From: Pleodorina starrii | Lineage: Eukaryota; Chlorophyta; Chlorophyceae; Chlamydomonadales; Volvocaceae | Direction of reading: 5' to 3' | DNA length: 64,000 nt | Assembly (NCBI GenBank): GCA_030267565.1 | Contig: BRXU01000010.1 | Span: 988,501-1,052,500 of the forward strand | Shown: positions 9,701-21,227 of the stretch, in pieces | Numbering within the stretch: the first letter of the stretch is position 1 | How the letters are laid out: every line of letters starts with the position of its first letter | The notes under the pieces: model-generated | Seen by the model: the letters and a program-made list of their open reading frames with translations, nothing else | Database searches by the model: none | Told to the model about the DNA's origin: nothing | Translations under genes and position numbers: made by a program

Positions 9701-10754
9701 AAGTTCAAGGCCGTCGTGACTTATGACGTAATGGTCGTGTGTCGCCAATAGACATGGATAGGACCGTACATAGAGCATGCTCATGAGGTGCAAAGATGCA
9801 CATACAGTAGTGGAATTATTTGCGAGGTTCGAAGCATGCACATGCCGACGAGAGTGCAAGGCTCCGGTACATCAGATACTCGCACAGAGACTCTTGCCGG
9901 CTTTCAACTTAGGACGGGGCATGTATACGATACGTCCTCCAGTGTTGGGCGGACCCGCCGCATAAGACGGCATCATGTGTGCGTGTGCGGCTTGGCGTCC
10001 AACAACCAGTTTGCCCCTCATAGTTTGTCCCATGCCACATTTGTTCTTCTATGTAATAGTAATATGCGTCAAGGCGGTCGGACCGGCTAGCAGAACTGTG
10101 GTGGTGTCGCGGGAACGATGTTCGCTATGCAAATACCTTTGAATGTCGAAACGATGAGACGCCGTGATGTAAATATTTATATATGAAATATATGAAGACA
10201 TCGGTATAATATGGAATGAACAGAAGTTCTGGATGCGTTGGAACGAGTGCGGCTTCGGACTATGGGCTCAGTCTAACTCCTTTCATACCGATACATGTAC
10301 TATTGTATTCAAATTTGCAGTATAGTATTAAGAGTATTAAGATCTATTAATTTTGATTTACAGCGTATCGAGCCATCAAGGTTGATCGTCACTCAGCCGG
10401 GCAGGCAGCCAGCCAGCCAGCCAGGCAGCCACAGACCGGGCATACACGAACAACAACAACAGACACTCAAATTCCACATTAAATTCACTGCTTAGGACCT
10501 GGCGAGGTCGCTTCCATGTGTCAAATCGTTATGCGTTCAGCCATACAGTAATCGCTCGCTCTGCCGCCGCCACGGCGGAGGTGCACGCCGCCGCCTCCTG
10601 TGCCCGCCGGACCCTTCACGCCTGGCTTCGGGCCGGGGAGCGGCCCAGCCCCGCCCTCACGGCCCTCCTCCGCCCCCCCGCCGCCTGCCGCCGGGTCCCC
10701 GCTCTCCGCCGCCCTTCTGGCGCCCCGACTTCGCGCTGGGGCCCCGCCCAAAAA
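9700..10754 (+). mobile_element. Non-autonomous repeat element, copy C (diverged)
   Basis: Blocks at about 9845-10150 match copies A and B (for example CGGCTTGGCGTCCAACAA, TTTGCCCCTCATRGTTTG and AATATGCGTCAAG), with more substitutions and gaps. The right end TTCGCGCTGGGGCCCCGCCC...AAAAA at 10730-10754 is the same as that of copy A. The interior differs after 10150 and includes a very GC-rich block at 10560-10730. The left end is undefined. Confidence 0.65.
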
Positions 10755-11953
10755 CTAATTTGCGTAACCGTCTGGTATTAACGAGTATCTGTTTCGGGGC
10801 ATTAAGAATCGGATACCTGTAGCAACCCTAGGAATCTACTCCGGAAGACGGGATCTGAGTGCCTTCACTCCGGCGATCACTGCCTGAGCGTGATCCAAGT
10901 ACGGCAGGATCCCTAAGCCCGGGATGTGGGATTCTGGGTGGGATGGGCGATTCGCAGCGACCGCGGCTTTCGGGCCGTTCAGCCTGCCAGTTGGCTTCTC
11001 GTTGAGGAGTTGATTCGGCGTTTTCTCTCGGTCTTCGGCTGGTCGGCGTCTCCGGTTCCATGGTGGATGATCTTCTGCTCGCTGGGCATCTGGTGCTCCG
11101 CTCGTCGCCTGTGGAGCTTCGTCGACTGCGTGTACTTCTGCAAGCTGTCGGGGCCCAGCTTACGCGGCCGCTTTGGAAGGGGCGGCCGTTGCAGGAGCGC
11201 TTGCAAGGATGATGCTTCGGTTTGGCGGCGCACGGCTCGCCGGCTGCCTGCGCTGGGCAGCAGGCCAATTCGCAATCGTCCGGATTTGCCTTCTTGCTAG
11301 GGCTGTGGGTTGCGTCGCTGACGCTTGGGTAGGAGGGTCCGCCCGTGCGGCCTTCTTTTTTGCAGCCCGTGCTGCCGCGTCCTACTAGGGGGCGCTCCAT
11401 ATAAAACAGGAATCGACTTTACAAGGGTCAGACTGTTCTGTTAGGTCGCGCTGTCATGATGCGACTCGGGGTGCTGATTTGGCTGCACCCTTGCGATGGA
11501 CCAGGAGCTTGGTAGACGCTACCTGTCCAGGTGCTCGGTTGGGAGCTACTTGTGTGTTGTTTTCCAGGAGCATGGTCGGCGCTTCCTGTCCAGGTGCTCG
11601 GTTGGGAGCTACTTGTGTGTTGTTTTCCAGGAGCATGGTCGGCGCTTCCTGTCCAGGTGCTCGGTTGGGAGCTACTTGCGTGTTGTTTTCCAGGAGCATG
11701 GTCGGCGCTTCCTGTCTAGGTGCTCGGTTGGGAGCTACTTACGTGGTGTTCTCCAGGAGCATGGTCGGCGCTCCTTGTCTCTGACTCTTTCACGCTTCGT
11801 GCGTCGTGCGGGCTTGGTGCTGGTGGGCCTTGGTGGCTTTGCGTTTGGCACCCCTTTGCGGGTGCCCCTGGGGTAGGATGAACAGTCTGTCTAGCCTGTA
11901 TGGCTAGCGACCGGTGTGAAAGCCGGTCCCCCTTGTAAATTCCGCATCCTAAG
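10755..11953 (+). mobile_element. Probable 3' region of a retroelement with 63-bp tandem repeats
   Basis: The last about 90 bases (11860-11950) recur as a target-duplication-flanked insertion at 35-123, so they behave as the 3' end of a retroelement. Upstream are 63-bp tandem repeats at about 11500-11780. Between 10900 and 11390 there are protein-like stretches, but no complete frame or motif that I recognise. The 5' limit is unknown. Confidence 0.45.
11500..11780 (+). repeat. 63-bp tandem repeat, about 4.4 copies
   Basis: The unit contains GGTGCTCGGTTGGGAGCTAC and CCAGGAGCATGGTCGGCGC. The two central copies are identical by eye and the outer ones diverge. The 63-bp period keeps a 21-residue frame open, but composition and context give no reason to call a protein. 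There are no unique spacers, so it is not a CRISPR. Confidence 0.85.
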
Positions 11954-14341
11954 CCCGGCTAGGATAGAAAGGCCCGGTCAGGCCTGCCCAACAAGCTCGA
12001 GTCACCTTTACCAGTCTGCAGACCAACTGCAGTTTCTCAGGCCGCATGATTTGTACATTGGGCGCGGAGCTCTACCCGACGTGCCAGAGACGCAGTGTGT
12101 CGTGAAAGGCGGCCGTGGCCGGCGGTACCCGTGGATAACGCAAGCGGGCTGGTCGAGAGAGGAGGTGAAGGCAGCGCGAGGGGGAGCAGCGGGCAGGAGG
12201 GGGTTGGCCAGTGCCTGAGGGGGGAAGGATGGCGACTGGGAATGTGGGAAAGCGAGGGGGGAGAGGGCAGGAGTGGCGAGCTAGGCCGTTGCGCGCCTGC
12301 AAAAATAATGAAGCCTCTGAAGGTGCGCGGGTTTTACCCGCCGAAGTTGTTCCAGTTTTATGCGTGGAGAGGGCCATCCATGTGGTTAACTTCCTGGGGC
12401 GGACTTGGGAAGGACTCGCGGACCTGGGATGCCGCGGACAGCACTGCAGGATTGATGGAACTTCGTTGGGCCCCGGCCACCCGTTCGTGCGGATGGTTCC
12501 GAAGGAGCTGGCGTATTACCGCTTCACGGCCAGAGGAGCCGCAAGCGAAGGATTAGCGTTTCACTGCTGGTCCGTTTGAGTAGGTCCCGGTCTGTTTCAT
12601 TTGGGGTGGAGCGTGGAGGGCTCTTCCAGTTAGTTGCAGCCCGCCGCAAGCTGCCGTCAGGTCCGTTGGTGCGCCTACCGTTTGGCCCCGGCCCACACAC
12701 CCCACAACCCCACTAGCGCGCCCAATGCGCTCCCAATATATGCCGGGCATAACTATGGTATCATGTATGGTTGCTGCGGCGCGCCGAAAGCCGGATCAAA
12801 AGCCTCGTCTCGCGACAAGACTGTTGCTGTTTCTTGCTGAACATTGGACTAAAGCTTCGCCCTACCATGACGCCTCTTGCGTCCAGTTTCCTTCCAGACT
12901 GTGCCTTAACGAGCAAAGGATCTCATTTTCCTCAAAGATCCAGCTTCCTCAAAGATCCAGCTTGCGAAACAGACACCGAAGCCGTCCCCATCCAGGCCAC
13001 CAGACAGTTGCGGCACATCTACGTGATGCAACCCACATCACCCCACACGTGCATCCCTGCGGTTATCTTCGGCCGGGCGCGCGGCATGGGCGGGTGCACA
13101 ACACTGGCGAGAACGCTGCCCTGCCAACTCCATGCACGCTGCCGTGCGTACGTCTCGGCCCTGTGATCCCGATCCGCCCCATGCCTTGCACTCACGGTAC
13201 GCGCAAGGCCGACATGCAGATGGGGTGCTCTGCCTTGCAAGGAGACCCGCCAGCCTTGCTACCACACCAGCCTTGCTACCGCACCAGCAGCAGAGGCGGC
13301 ATCAGCAAAGCGGCGGCAGAAACGACGGTCGCAGGGCTATCAGCAGAACCGGCAGTGCAGGCCGACATGCATGTCGTCCACACGCCCAACACACAATTCA
13401 CCAAGCTGCGCCGGAGCACTACACATCACATCCTCAACCTAGGTGCTCCTCCCTATCTGCGCAACAGACTAACCGCTCAGCCCGCGTACAGAGACACCCG
13501 GGGTGTGCCTTCACGCCGAGCTGTTTGTTGGGGCTACACACCATGTATGGGAGCGAGCGTCACGGGGATCGTGGCGCGACATCCTGCTACGGTACGCGCC
13601 GCTGCGGCTGGCGCCTGCGGGTCCTACGCCCGCACCTAGAATCAAAAGCCCACAAGGACTTCCGGCTACAGAACCCTGCAGCCATCTCCGTCTACTCACG
13701 GCCAGGCGACCCGACCAGGACACACCTATCACTGTGCTGCCGTGCGTGACATCGGTCAAAGCAAAAAAGCAAACGCGGGAGACTGTTGAGAGGGCCATCG
13801 CACTGGTACATTGGCGCTCACAGCTGCGCGTCTCCACTCAGCCGCCGCTTTCGCGGCTGGAAGGCCGCCGCCGCCGCCGCCAAAATTCGGACACGTCTGG
13901 ACGACATGCGAGTGAACAGTTGCGCGACGCCGAAAGCTCCCCGTCCATACACGCACTGTCGAGGTGCCGCAGGCCGCTGGGTCGGGCGCCAGGCAGCACT
14001 CCGTCATTGCCAGCGCCGGTGCAGCCGGTCCTCATCCGAACGCTATCTGCCGTATGTACCCATCCAGTCCGCTGCGCCGTCGACAATGGCCGCCGAGTGT
14101 GCGCCCGTCGCCGCGCTGAGAGACCAGCCAGCTGCCAGCGCCCCGCGCCATCTCACGGCCGGCGGCGCTCATTATCAGCTCCCGCTGCTCTCACCCGTGC
14201 TCAGAGCGTTCGGTTCGGGCTGGTGCACTCATGCCGTGCACGAGGGGAAGTGCACGTTGCTGCGGGGAGGGCAACAGCATTAACACGGGGAGTCTTCAGG
14301 ACAGCGCAAAGGTTTTCTGGTTAGTGTATCCATGAGTGCCC
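11954..14341. other. No supported gene
   Basis: Several frames stay open for 100-300 codons on either strand because stop codons are rare in this composition, but none shows a family motif, a consistent splice pattern or plausible amino-acid composition. A TGTAA-type polyadenylation signal on the minus strand (TTACA on plus, 14342-14346) may belong to the UBC12-like gene just to the right. Confidence 0.5.
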
Positions 14342-14654
14342 TTACACACACCGAGACCACACCGCCATTGCCTCCGCCCTTCGCTGCGTGGAGATTCTAC
14401 GCCAGGAGGCGTGCTCGGTCTGTGGCTCGGTTAAGGTGGCTGGGTAAGGTGAAGCGCACCCATTTATCCATCCACGGGCTGCAGTCAGGAACCGCTTGGA
14501 ATACACATTTTTGTAATGACAACAACCTTCGCAGCAATGAGCGCATGCGCCGTTAACGCCGACGTGACGAAGCGGTTTGCGTGCGTGAGTGACAAACGTG
14601 TCCGGTACTCCACAACAACAGGAACGGCAGCAATCCACTTGCAGCAGATGTCTT

Positions 14655-15833
14655 TTAGGGACCCCCGACATAGAGCGCCCTGCCCGCTTGCGATAGCCGG
14701 TTTGCCTAGTGGTTCGCCGTCGTCCCTTGAGCGAATGCAGTTCACCCTGGCCCCCCCCGCGCCCCCGCCCCCGGACGCCCAGGCCACCGACGCCCAGGGC
14801 CCAAGGGCCACGTGCTTGCCCTAAGCCGCGCCTGCCCTGTGCCCTCCCGATCTGCTCCCCCACATACTTGATGTAGGTTCCATAGTGGATTGCTCGCTGC
14901 ACGTACTGCTCAAACTGGCGCGGGTTGTCAACGAACAGCTGGGCCGCCTCTTTGTTGAGCGGGTCATCCGGGTTGGGGTCCAGGAACAGGAACTGCAGTC
15001 CGTAGATGACGCTGCTGATGGACAGCACGGGCTTCCAGTCCTCGCGCAAGATGTTGAGGCAAATTTTGCCTTCGAGGTCTATGTTGGGGTGGTAGACCTG
15101 CGGGCCGCCGGGTTGCAGGCACACCACCTTCAACTCGAGTCAAGGCCTCCCCCGGGTTTCCCAACTTGTCCCCCAAGGTCTTCGATAGCCCAGTCCTCTC
15201 CGAAGCGGTACACGATGCGATGCGCACCAACCCCAGGCTCGTCAAGCACATGTGGGTCGCGGAGGGTGGCTCGTCAAGCACATGTGGGTCGCGGAGGGTG
15301 ACAACTGGGAGAGCCGCACGTACCTTCGTCGTGCAGAGGACCTTCGGTGCATCGTGGGGGTACCCCGTCGGGATGTTGAACTCGAAATTGAACTTGCCTC
15401 CCCTGGACGACAACATGACTTTGATTTGTCGCAACACACGCGCAGTCACACAGATCCAGGCCAAGTGGCGACGCATACCTGTATATCCCCTCATCTGGCC
15501 GGATAGTGATGAAGAAGTGCATGAGCTTATCCTTTCCGTCCGGAAAGCTGATCGTAATGTTCGACGGGAGGTTCAACTCGGCCATGTCTGCAGGCGGCAA
15601 CGTTTACCTAAGTCGCTCCCCACATATACCTTCGACGCCTGCGGACATCTCACCTTTCTGAATGCGAAGCTCTCCAGCTGACAGCTTCCCAGGCTTCCCG
15701 GCTCCCGCATTCGCTTCTTGTTGCTGCTTTTGCTTGTCCTGCGAAGTCCGTCCGAGAGAGGTCTCGGAAATGCGTAATAGTAATTCATGGAATACTGCAA
15801 ACAGCGAACCTTGACAGAGAACAGCTTCAACAT
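14655..15833 (-). CDS. UBC12: NEDD8 (RUB)-conjugating enzyme E2, UBC12/UBE2M family
   Basis: This E2 accepts NEDD8/RUB from the APPBP1-UBA3 type E1 and passes it to cullins, activating cullin-RING ubiquitin ligases. Exons on the minus strand: 15810-15833, 15654-15738, 15479-15587, 15324-15402, 14868-15097, and a tentative last exon 14655-14679. All junctions are GT-AG and the phases agree. The N-terminus MLKLFSVK followed by a Lys/Gln-rich tail is the UBC12 extension that docks to the NEDD8 E1. The core shows [26 protein letters not shown], and catalytic Cys112 in [11 protein letters not shown], then [12 protein letters not shown]. The model has about 183 residues, as in human UBE2M. The last eight residues rest on one possible acceptor; a different 3' exon is possible. 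A 27-bp tandem duplication lies in intron 4 near 15239-15301. Confidence 0.9.
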
Positions 15834-18092
15834 CTTGCCCGCACGCCTTTGCTGAAACTTGTTTCAACGCAATATAAGCAGCGAGTTGCGAGCCAGTACA
15901 CCTCGAAAGGTCTGCTATGAAATTTTATGTCTTTCCCTAGTTAGTGTATGACCGGGCAAGGGCGTCCAGGAAGCCTGAAGCGAAACCCTAAACGTCATGC
16001 GGTGCATGCTGTACGGCAAACCTGCCATTCCGCAGCTGGATTTTCGTTGGTGCATGAATTACCCGTGAATAGCTCATAACGCATGATTTGATGCCTTGGG
16101 AGGCACAGACGCTTCAACAGTGAGGGACCGGTGGTCGATGTGGTGACTTCCATCACCGCACCGACCACCGCACACGTTCATAATCACACCTCGTTCGCAC
16201 CGGTAAGACCTGCAGGCAGAACGATTTCATGTCCTGCGAGTACAAGCCGGTGGGAGACGAAATATTAGACCAGATGAGACAGGCACGGGGTACGCGGGGC
16301 TTGCGTACGCGGGGGACCGTACGTCATATGCAGGTCATATGCAGTCATCGCCCGCGAGGGCCGCCGCAACGGCTTCAGCCATAACCAGTGACCACCCAAG
16401 TGCCCCAGGGACTGTCGACATTCCATTGCTGTCGGCACGCCCACGCCGCCGCCGTCGCTGCCGGTGTTGAAGCTGGCCATGCCACTTGTGCCGCCGGCGC
16501 TGCAGTTCCTCATGCAGATTCGAACCTAAAGCGTGAGTTCGATTTTCGATGAATACCACCCGCTAGTCAACAGGAGGCGGAGTGCTGCTGGGCCGCCTAT
16601 TGCCGGGCCGCCCAGGCGAGGGTGCATTAAGGGGCCCACAGCAGGGCTTGCTGTGCAGCACAACGCATCAACCGCTGAAGTACGAAACCCTGCGAGCATC
16701 GCTGTGAACATCACTGCGCATGGGACGGAGGAAAGAGTGCTCCAAGGACCCAATGAGGCCCGGGAGGAGCAATTCCCACTGCTGCACCTGCCTCCCCAAC
16801 ATGCGCCCCACGTGCCCCGGCGCCGCGCGGAGCACAGGCGGGCGGCCTAGTGAGGTACATGGTGCCGTCCGTCCGTCCGTCCGAGGACGTGAGGCGTCCG
16901 CAACGCAGAGGCGCGTCTCGGCTGATGCCAGCCGGCAACCAGGGCCAACAGCACCACCACGCACATGGCGCAATCCAGTCAGCCATCCCAAGCGCCGAGA
17001 CATCCTAGGGCCACGCGCAAAGCCGTAAGGACACGCGGACGGACGGAAGGACCCCGAACCGTGTGCTGTACTCCACAGGCTCTCCACGCCCACACAAGCG
17101 CAAGTGGATTGACCGGCGAAAGATGCTCTCGCCCCCAACTGCTGCGGGTCGCTGTCAGCACGCCGGGGACGGCTTCACGGGGACAAAGCCCTAAGGCCTC
17201 CATCGCACGCGGCGCACCGGAATACATACAAAAGGAAAGCACGGGCGATTGCGTCCATGCAAGCTCAACAAGTCGTCGCTGCACAGGCCGTGGGCCCCAG
17301 GCGGGCCTCCAGGGGGGGCCAGCCAGCCTGGGCCGCGACCATCGGGCCCATATGCACCACATCCACCGCCACGTTTGCGCAGCCGACCGTGCCACGCAGA
17401 ATACCGCCTGGGTCGCCTGGGTGGGCTTTTCACCGGGCGCAGGAGTCGCAACTCGCATCGTGAACTGCGCGGCGCACGTCCGGGACCCGGTACGATACGG
17501 AATGGTGTCCATCGCCGTACCGTAGCTGCACACGGGTCAGAATATACGGTAGCGCCGCCCCGCTTCGACCACCCGGTGAAAGCCCTTTCAGTAAACATGA
17601 GCGCGCGACTTCGCGTGTTGCAGGGGGCATAGTACACAGCACAAGAGGATACAGATACATATATATACCCGTCACAGATCCGCGTCCCCTCACCGTCGCT
17701 GCCCCTGCGGCGATGCCGTCTCCGCCAACGTCTCCGGGTGGCCGCACGGCCTTACAAACGGTAGCCGCAGCAGCGGCATCTGGCCCCCACGAGATGTCAG
17801 ATGTGTTCACAGAAAAGTGCAACCGGGTGTTAGCTGGCAAGCCTCATCAATCCACACCTGGCCGCCTTCCGAAGTGCAGTCCCAAGGACAGTCGGATCGA
17901 CACCGGCTGGGCCTCCCATGCCAGCCAGGCCCCACGTCCTGGTCCCTTCGCCACCGTCGCCTCCGCTCCACAGCTGCCGCCTCGTCTCCACAACCACCCA
18001 CGCCCGACTGCACCGCGTGCCTCGTTCCGCTTCCAGTTCGCTCCGTCGACGCTTGCCGCCGCCCAGAAATAAGACACGAACACTGGCCGCCC
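15834..18092. other. No supported gene (spacer)
   Basis: This spacer lies upstream of the UBC12-like gene and downstream of the cyclotransferase-like gene. I see no motif-bearing frame. A hairpin with arms GGTGGTCG/CGACCACC lies at 16131-16168. TTACA at 17752-17756 is a candidate minus-strand TGTAA polyadenylation signal 337 bases past the next gene's stop. Confidence 0.45.
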
Positions 18093-21000
18093 TCACCTCT
18101 GCGCCTTGTCGTTGCTGCCGCCAGCGCCGCTGCTGCTCCCGCTGCCGGGCAGCGTCGCCACCAGCACATCATGAACGGCCCAGGTAGCGTACTGTACTGC
18201 CCTGATGTAGCTGCTGGCCACCGCCGGCAGCACCAGCGGCGGCCGCAGAAGCTGCGGCGGCAGCTCGCCGCCGCCGCCGTCGAGCGGCGGCGCCGACCCA
18301 CGGGTCGAAGCGCTGGTGACGCTCATGGCCGCCGTCACCGTCGCCGCCGCCGGCTGCGTCGCCGCCGTCACCGTCGCCGCCGCCGGCTGCGTCGCCGCCG
18401 TCGCGGCGGCGCCGCGCACGTTGAGGGGCTCCACCGCCGAGGTGGAGGCCGCATTGGACGCCGCCTCCGCAGCCGAGCTGCGGTCTGCGACGGCGCCGCC
18501 TCCTGCGCCGTCGCTGCCGCCGCCGCCGCCGTCCGCGGCCTGGGTCGTGTTCGGTTCCCGCGCCCTATTGCGGGCCATGCGCAGGAGGAAGACCGGCGGC
18601 AGCAGCGGCAGCGCCAGTGGCACGGCCACCGCCAGCGCGGCGGCGCGTCCCACCGCCGCGCTCCAGCCGCTGCCGTCGTACGACGGGAGCAAATCCAAGT
18701 ACGTAATGTACTCCGGGTCCACGCCGTAATGACGGGCCCCTGCGGGGAACAATGGAACAAACAGATTACAGCACTTTCAGACGCCCAGCGCCGGTGCACA
18801 CGGGTATCCCGACAGTGGATACTGAGGGGGGTTACACGGGTTCTCGCGGGTAGCGGATGACGGGTGGTGCTCGCGGGGCTGAGCGCCCCCGACCGATACC
18901 CGTCGCTTTGCGGTGTTCTGCGGTGCTTTGAACTCCGATTTGACCCCAGCGCCCTCTGCCCCCTGCCCCTGCACTGGGTCCCCTGTCCCTGCCCCTGCCA
19001 CCTGCCCCTGCCCCTGCCCCCGCACTGGGTCCGCCTCACCGTCTCGCAGCAGGTTGAGGTACCGAGCTGAGGGTGCCACGGGGCGCGAGGGGCTGTGCAG
19101 GGACGGCGGCTGGCCCTCCAGCGTCAGCGCGCGCACCCGCCGACCGTCGTACAGCGCCACCTCCACCTCCACCACCCGGTACCTGCCAGCAGCAGCGGTA
19201 GCAAGCAGCAGCAACAGCAAGCAGCAGCAACAGCATTGGGAGGATGTTGGCAACATCCGCAAGCAGCAAGACAATGAAGACATACGTCGACACGGGAGAT
19301 ATGCTGCCCGGAAGAAGTGCCATATTCATGGGGGACGCTTCCGGCAGTATCGGAACGGTGGGGGATGACAGCACAACACAAGTGTTAGCAAGGCAACAAC
19401 AACAACAACAACAACAACAAACAACAACAGAGGTACGTCGTCGGGTGCTGAGCCCGCGCTGGACTGCGGGCGCTGGCATGCGGGCTGGACGGCAGGCCGC
19501 AGTACCGCCTAAAGGCAAGCGAGCAAGCTGTTCAGTCGGGCATGACCCTTCCCACTCGGACGCGCGCTGAGGTTGGCGAAGCGGGCCGTCTTCCCTCTAC
19601 TTCCGCTTCGGACGGGGCGGGGGGGCTTATAACGTAATTAGTTCTCGTTAGATGCCGCCAAAGCGGAAACCGAGTAGCACGCCCGGGATGGCCGATGCCG
19701 CCATCCAATGGACCCTTCCCGCCGCGCCGCCGTCCCCACCTGACCCGCCCTCACCTTCCTCGTCCCAGCCCGTCCCCTCCCTCCCTGTTTTGTTGCTTTG
19801 TTTTCTGTTGGCTGTTTGAAAGGTAAGCGACAGCGCCCCAACCCCCCCTTCCCCCCCTCCCTGCCGGCCCTGCCCTGCCCTGCCCGGCGCTCACCCTGAC
19901 TTTCCGGCTCCGACGCCCTCCGACGCCATCACCTGGGTCCAATCCTTCACCGAGATGCGGTGCAACACGCCATGTACCTCCGACTCCCAGCGGCGGGAGC
20001 TGGATCCAGATTCCGAAGGAGAGGAGGCGGCCGCTCGCGACCAGGGCGCTGCCGCGCTGCCGCCCTCAGTGCCGTTGACCCGCTCGATGGTGCCGAAGCC
20101 GGGCTCAATGTACGGCAGGCCCAACATGCTGGCAAGGAGGGGTTGGGGGCAAAGGGTGACGGAAATTTGTGACATGTGTCGAAAGGAGGGATAGGGATAG
20201 GGATAGGGACCCGAAGCGCGAGTGCCGTACACGGGCCGGAAAGGCGCGCTGCTGGAGCGGGATCGCGAGCGCAATGGTTGCCAGCGCCCAACAGGATTCG
20301 CAAAATCGCACGCTCAGGGCTTAACAGCAAGTCATGCGTGGATGGCTGGATGCGCTTCGGGCTGCGAAAGTGTGTACATGGTTTCGCCGTTCTATGGCAG
20401 AGGTGCAACCTGCGGCCGGGACTTCATTCTTGCGGCATCCGCCCAGCTTGCCACCTTGCATGGAGGGAACATGGAGGGAACAGCTTGCGCGGGACCCAGC
20501 AGTCTTAACACCTCGTGGGGTTGGACGGGAGTAGCCCCTGATTCCAACGCACCGAAAGCTGAGCTTCCAGCCATGCAAAACGGCAGGCCTCGACTCCAGA
20601 GGATTGACCTACGATGAGGCGTGCGGCAATCGGATCTTCAAGGTCTGGTTACAAATCCCCCGGGCCAACCCCTTCTTCGTCGTCAGAGGGGGGTGAAGAT
20701 TGATGAGATGGTGGGCGCCCCCGGGAGCGTCAGATTATGGCTAGCTGCCGAGATGTGGGATCAAGGTCACAGTTGATGGACTGAGAGAGTCGCACGCTTT
20801 GTTAGTGATGAGCACCGAACGCTCTGTCATCACTGTGTTCAGGTCAACGGGTGTTGGGGCTGTCCCTAATTCGCGGGGACCCTGAGGTCCGAGGGGGGTT
20901 GTGGCGCATGCGCCCCCATTTGTAACACTTATCCTTCTAAGGATAGAGATGCTGACAAGCGCAGGTATTACAGTGTGCGAGTGTGGGCGCGCGAGGGTCC

Positions 21001-21227
21001 AGGGAGCTAGGTTGAGGACAGGGAAGTGGGAGCGCGATCGTGTGGAAGCGGCCCGTGGTCGCCTCCACACCAGGGTTCAGGGGATTTCCCATGACTGCTT
21101 TACCTGTCTGCGTCCTTTGAGCGTGTTCGGATTCATATTACTGCCGTATGCAAAATACCATACCCCAGCTGGGCCAAAGCTGCTCTCAACAGCGGTCTGT
21201 GGTTGCACAGTTTGGGTCGCAGTGGGC
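18093..21227 (-). CDS. Gamma-glutamylcyclotransferase-like protein with hydrophobic C-terminal extension (5' incomplete)
   Basis: The GGCT fold turns gamma-glutamyl amino acids or peptides into 5-oxoproline in glutathione turnover. Minus-strand exons: 21104 to about 21227, 20553-20608, 19895-20128, 19040-19182, 18093-18739, all GT-AG and in phase. The first shows the substrate-loop motif VWYFAYGSNMN; then PAVLHGWKLSF, MLGLPYIEPGFGTIE, VHGVLHRIS, the likely catalytic Glu in MASEGVG, VALYDGRRVRALTL, PSARYLNLLRDGARHYG and YITYLDLLPSYDG. The family normally ends there. This protein continues for about 185 residues with two hydrophobic segments (one just after the domain, one near the C-terminus) around an Ala/Gly/Thr-rich linker, suggesting membrane attachment. 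No in-frame ATG precedes YFAYGSN in its exon, so the true first exon lies upstream, perhaps near 21.3-21.5 kb. Substrate is not known. Confidence 0.8.
18313..18410 (-). repeat. 33-bp coding repeat in the cyclotransferase-like C-terminal linker
   Basis: A GC-rich 33-bp unit is present twice in tandem plus partial copies, encoding Ala/Thr/Val/Gln/Pro-rich 11-residue repeats in the linker between the two hydrophobic segments. It is typical of slippage-prone linkers in GC-rich algal genes. Confidence 0.6.
19385..19432. repeat. (CAA)n microsatellite
   Basis: A run of CAA units lies in the intron upstream of exon 19040-19182, near related CAG/CAA-rich sequence at 19190-19235. Confidence 0.85.

Noticed and set aside
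10828..11400. 190-codon minus-strand frame upstream of the 63-bp repeats
   Set aside because: Low-complexity Arg/Ser/Pro composition with no motif. Plus-strand short frames look at least as protein-like, and neither is supported.
11500..11780. Regular 63-bp repeats as a possible CRISPR array
   Set aside because: Units are directly adjacent with no unique spacers, in a eukaryotic genome.
12725..13639. 304-codon plus-strand frame
   Set aside because: No family motif; overlapping open frames of similar length occur in the other phases, as expected where stop codons are rare.
20150..20300. YGT-containing minus-strand frame as the N-terminus of the cyclotransferase-like protein
   Set aside because: A canonical YFAYGSN exon was found further upstream (about 21137-21160) that joins in phase, so this stretch is intron.
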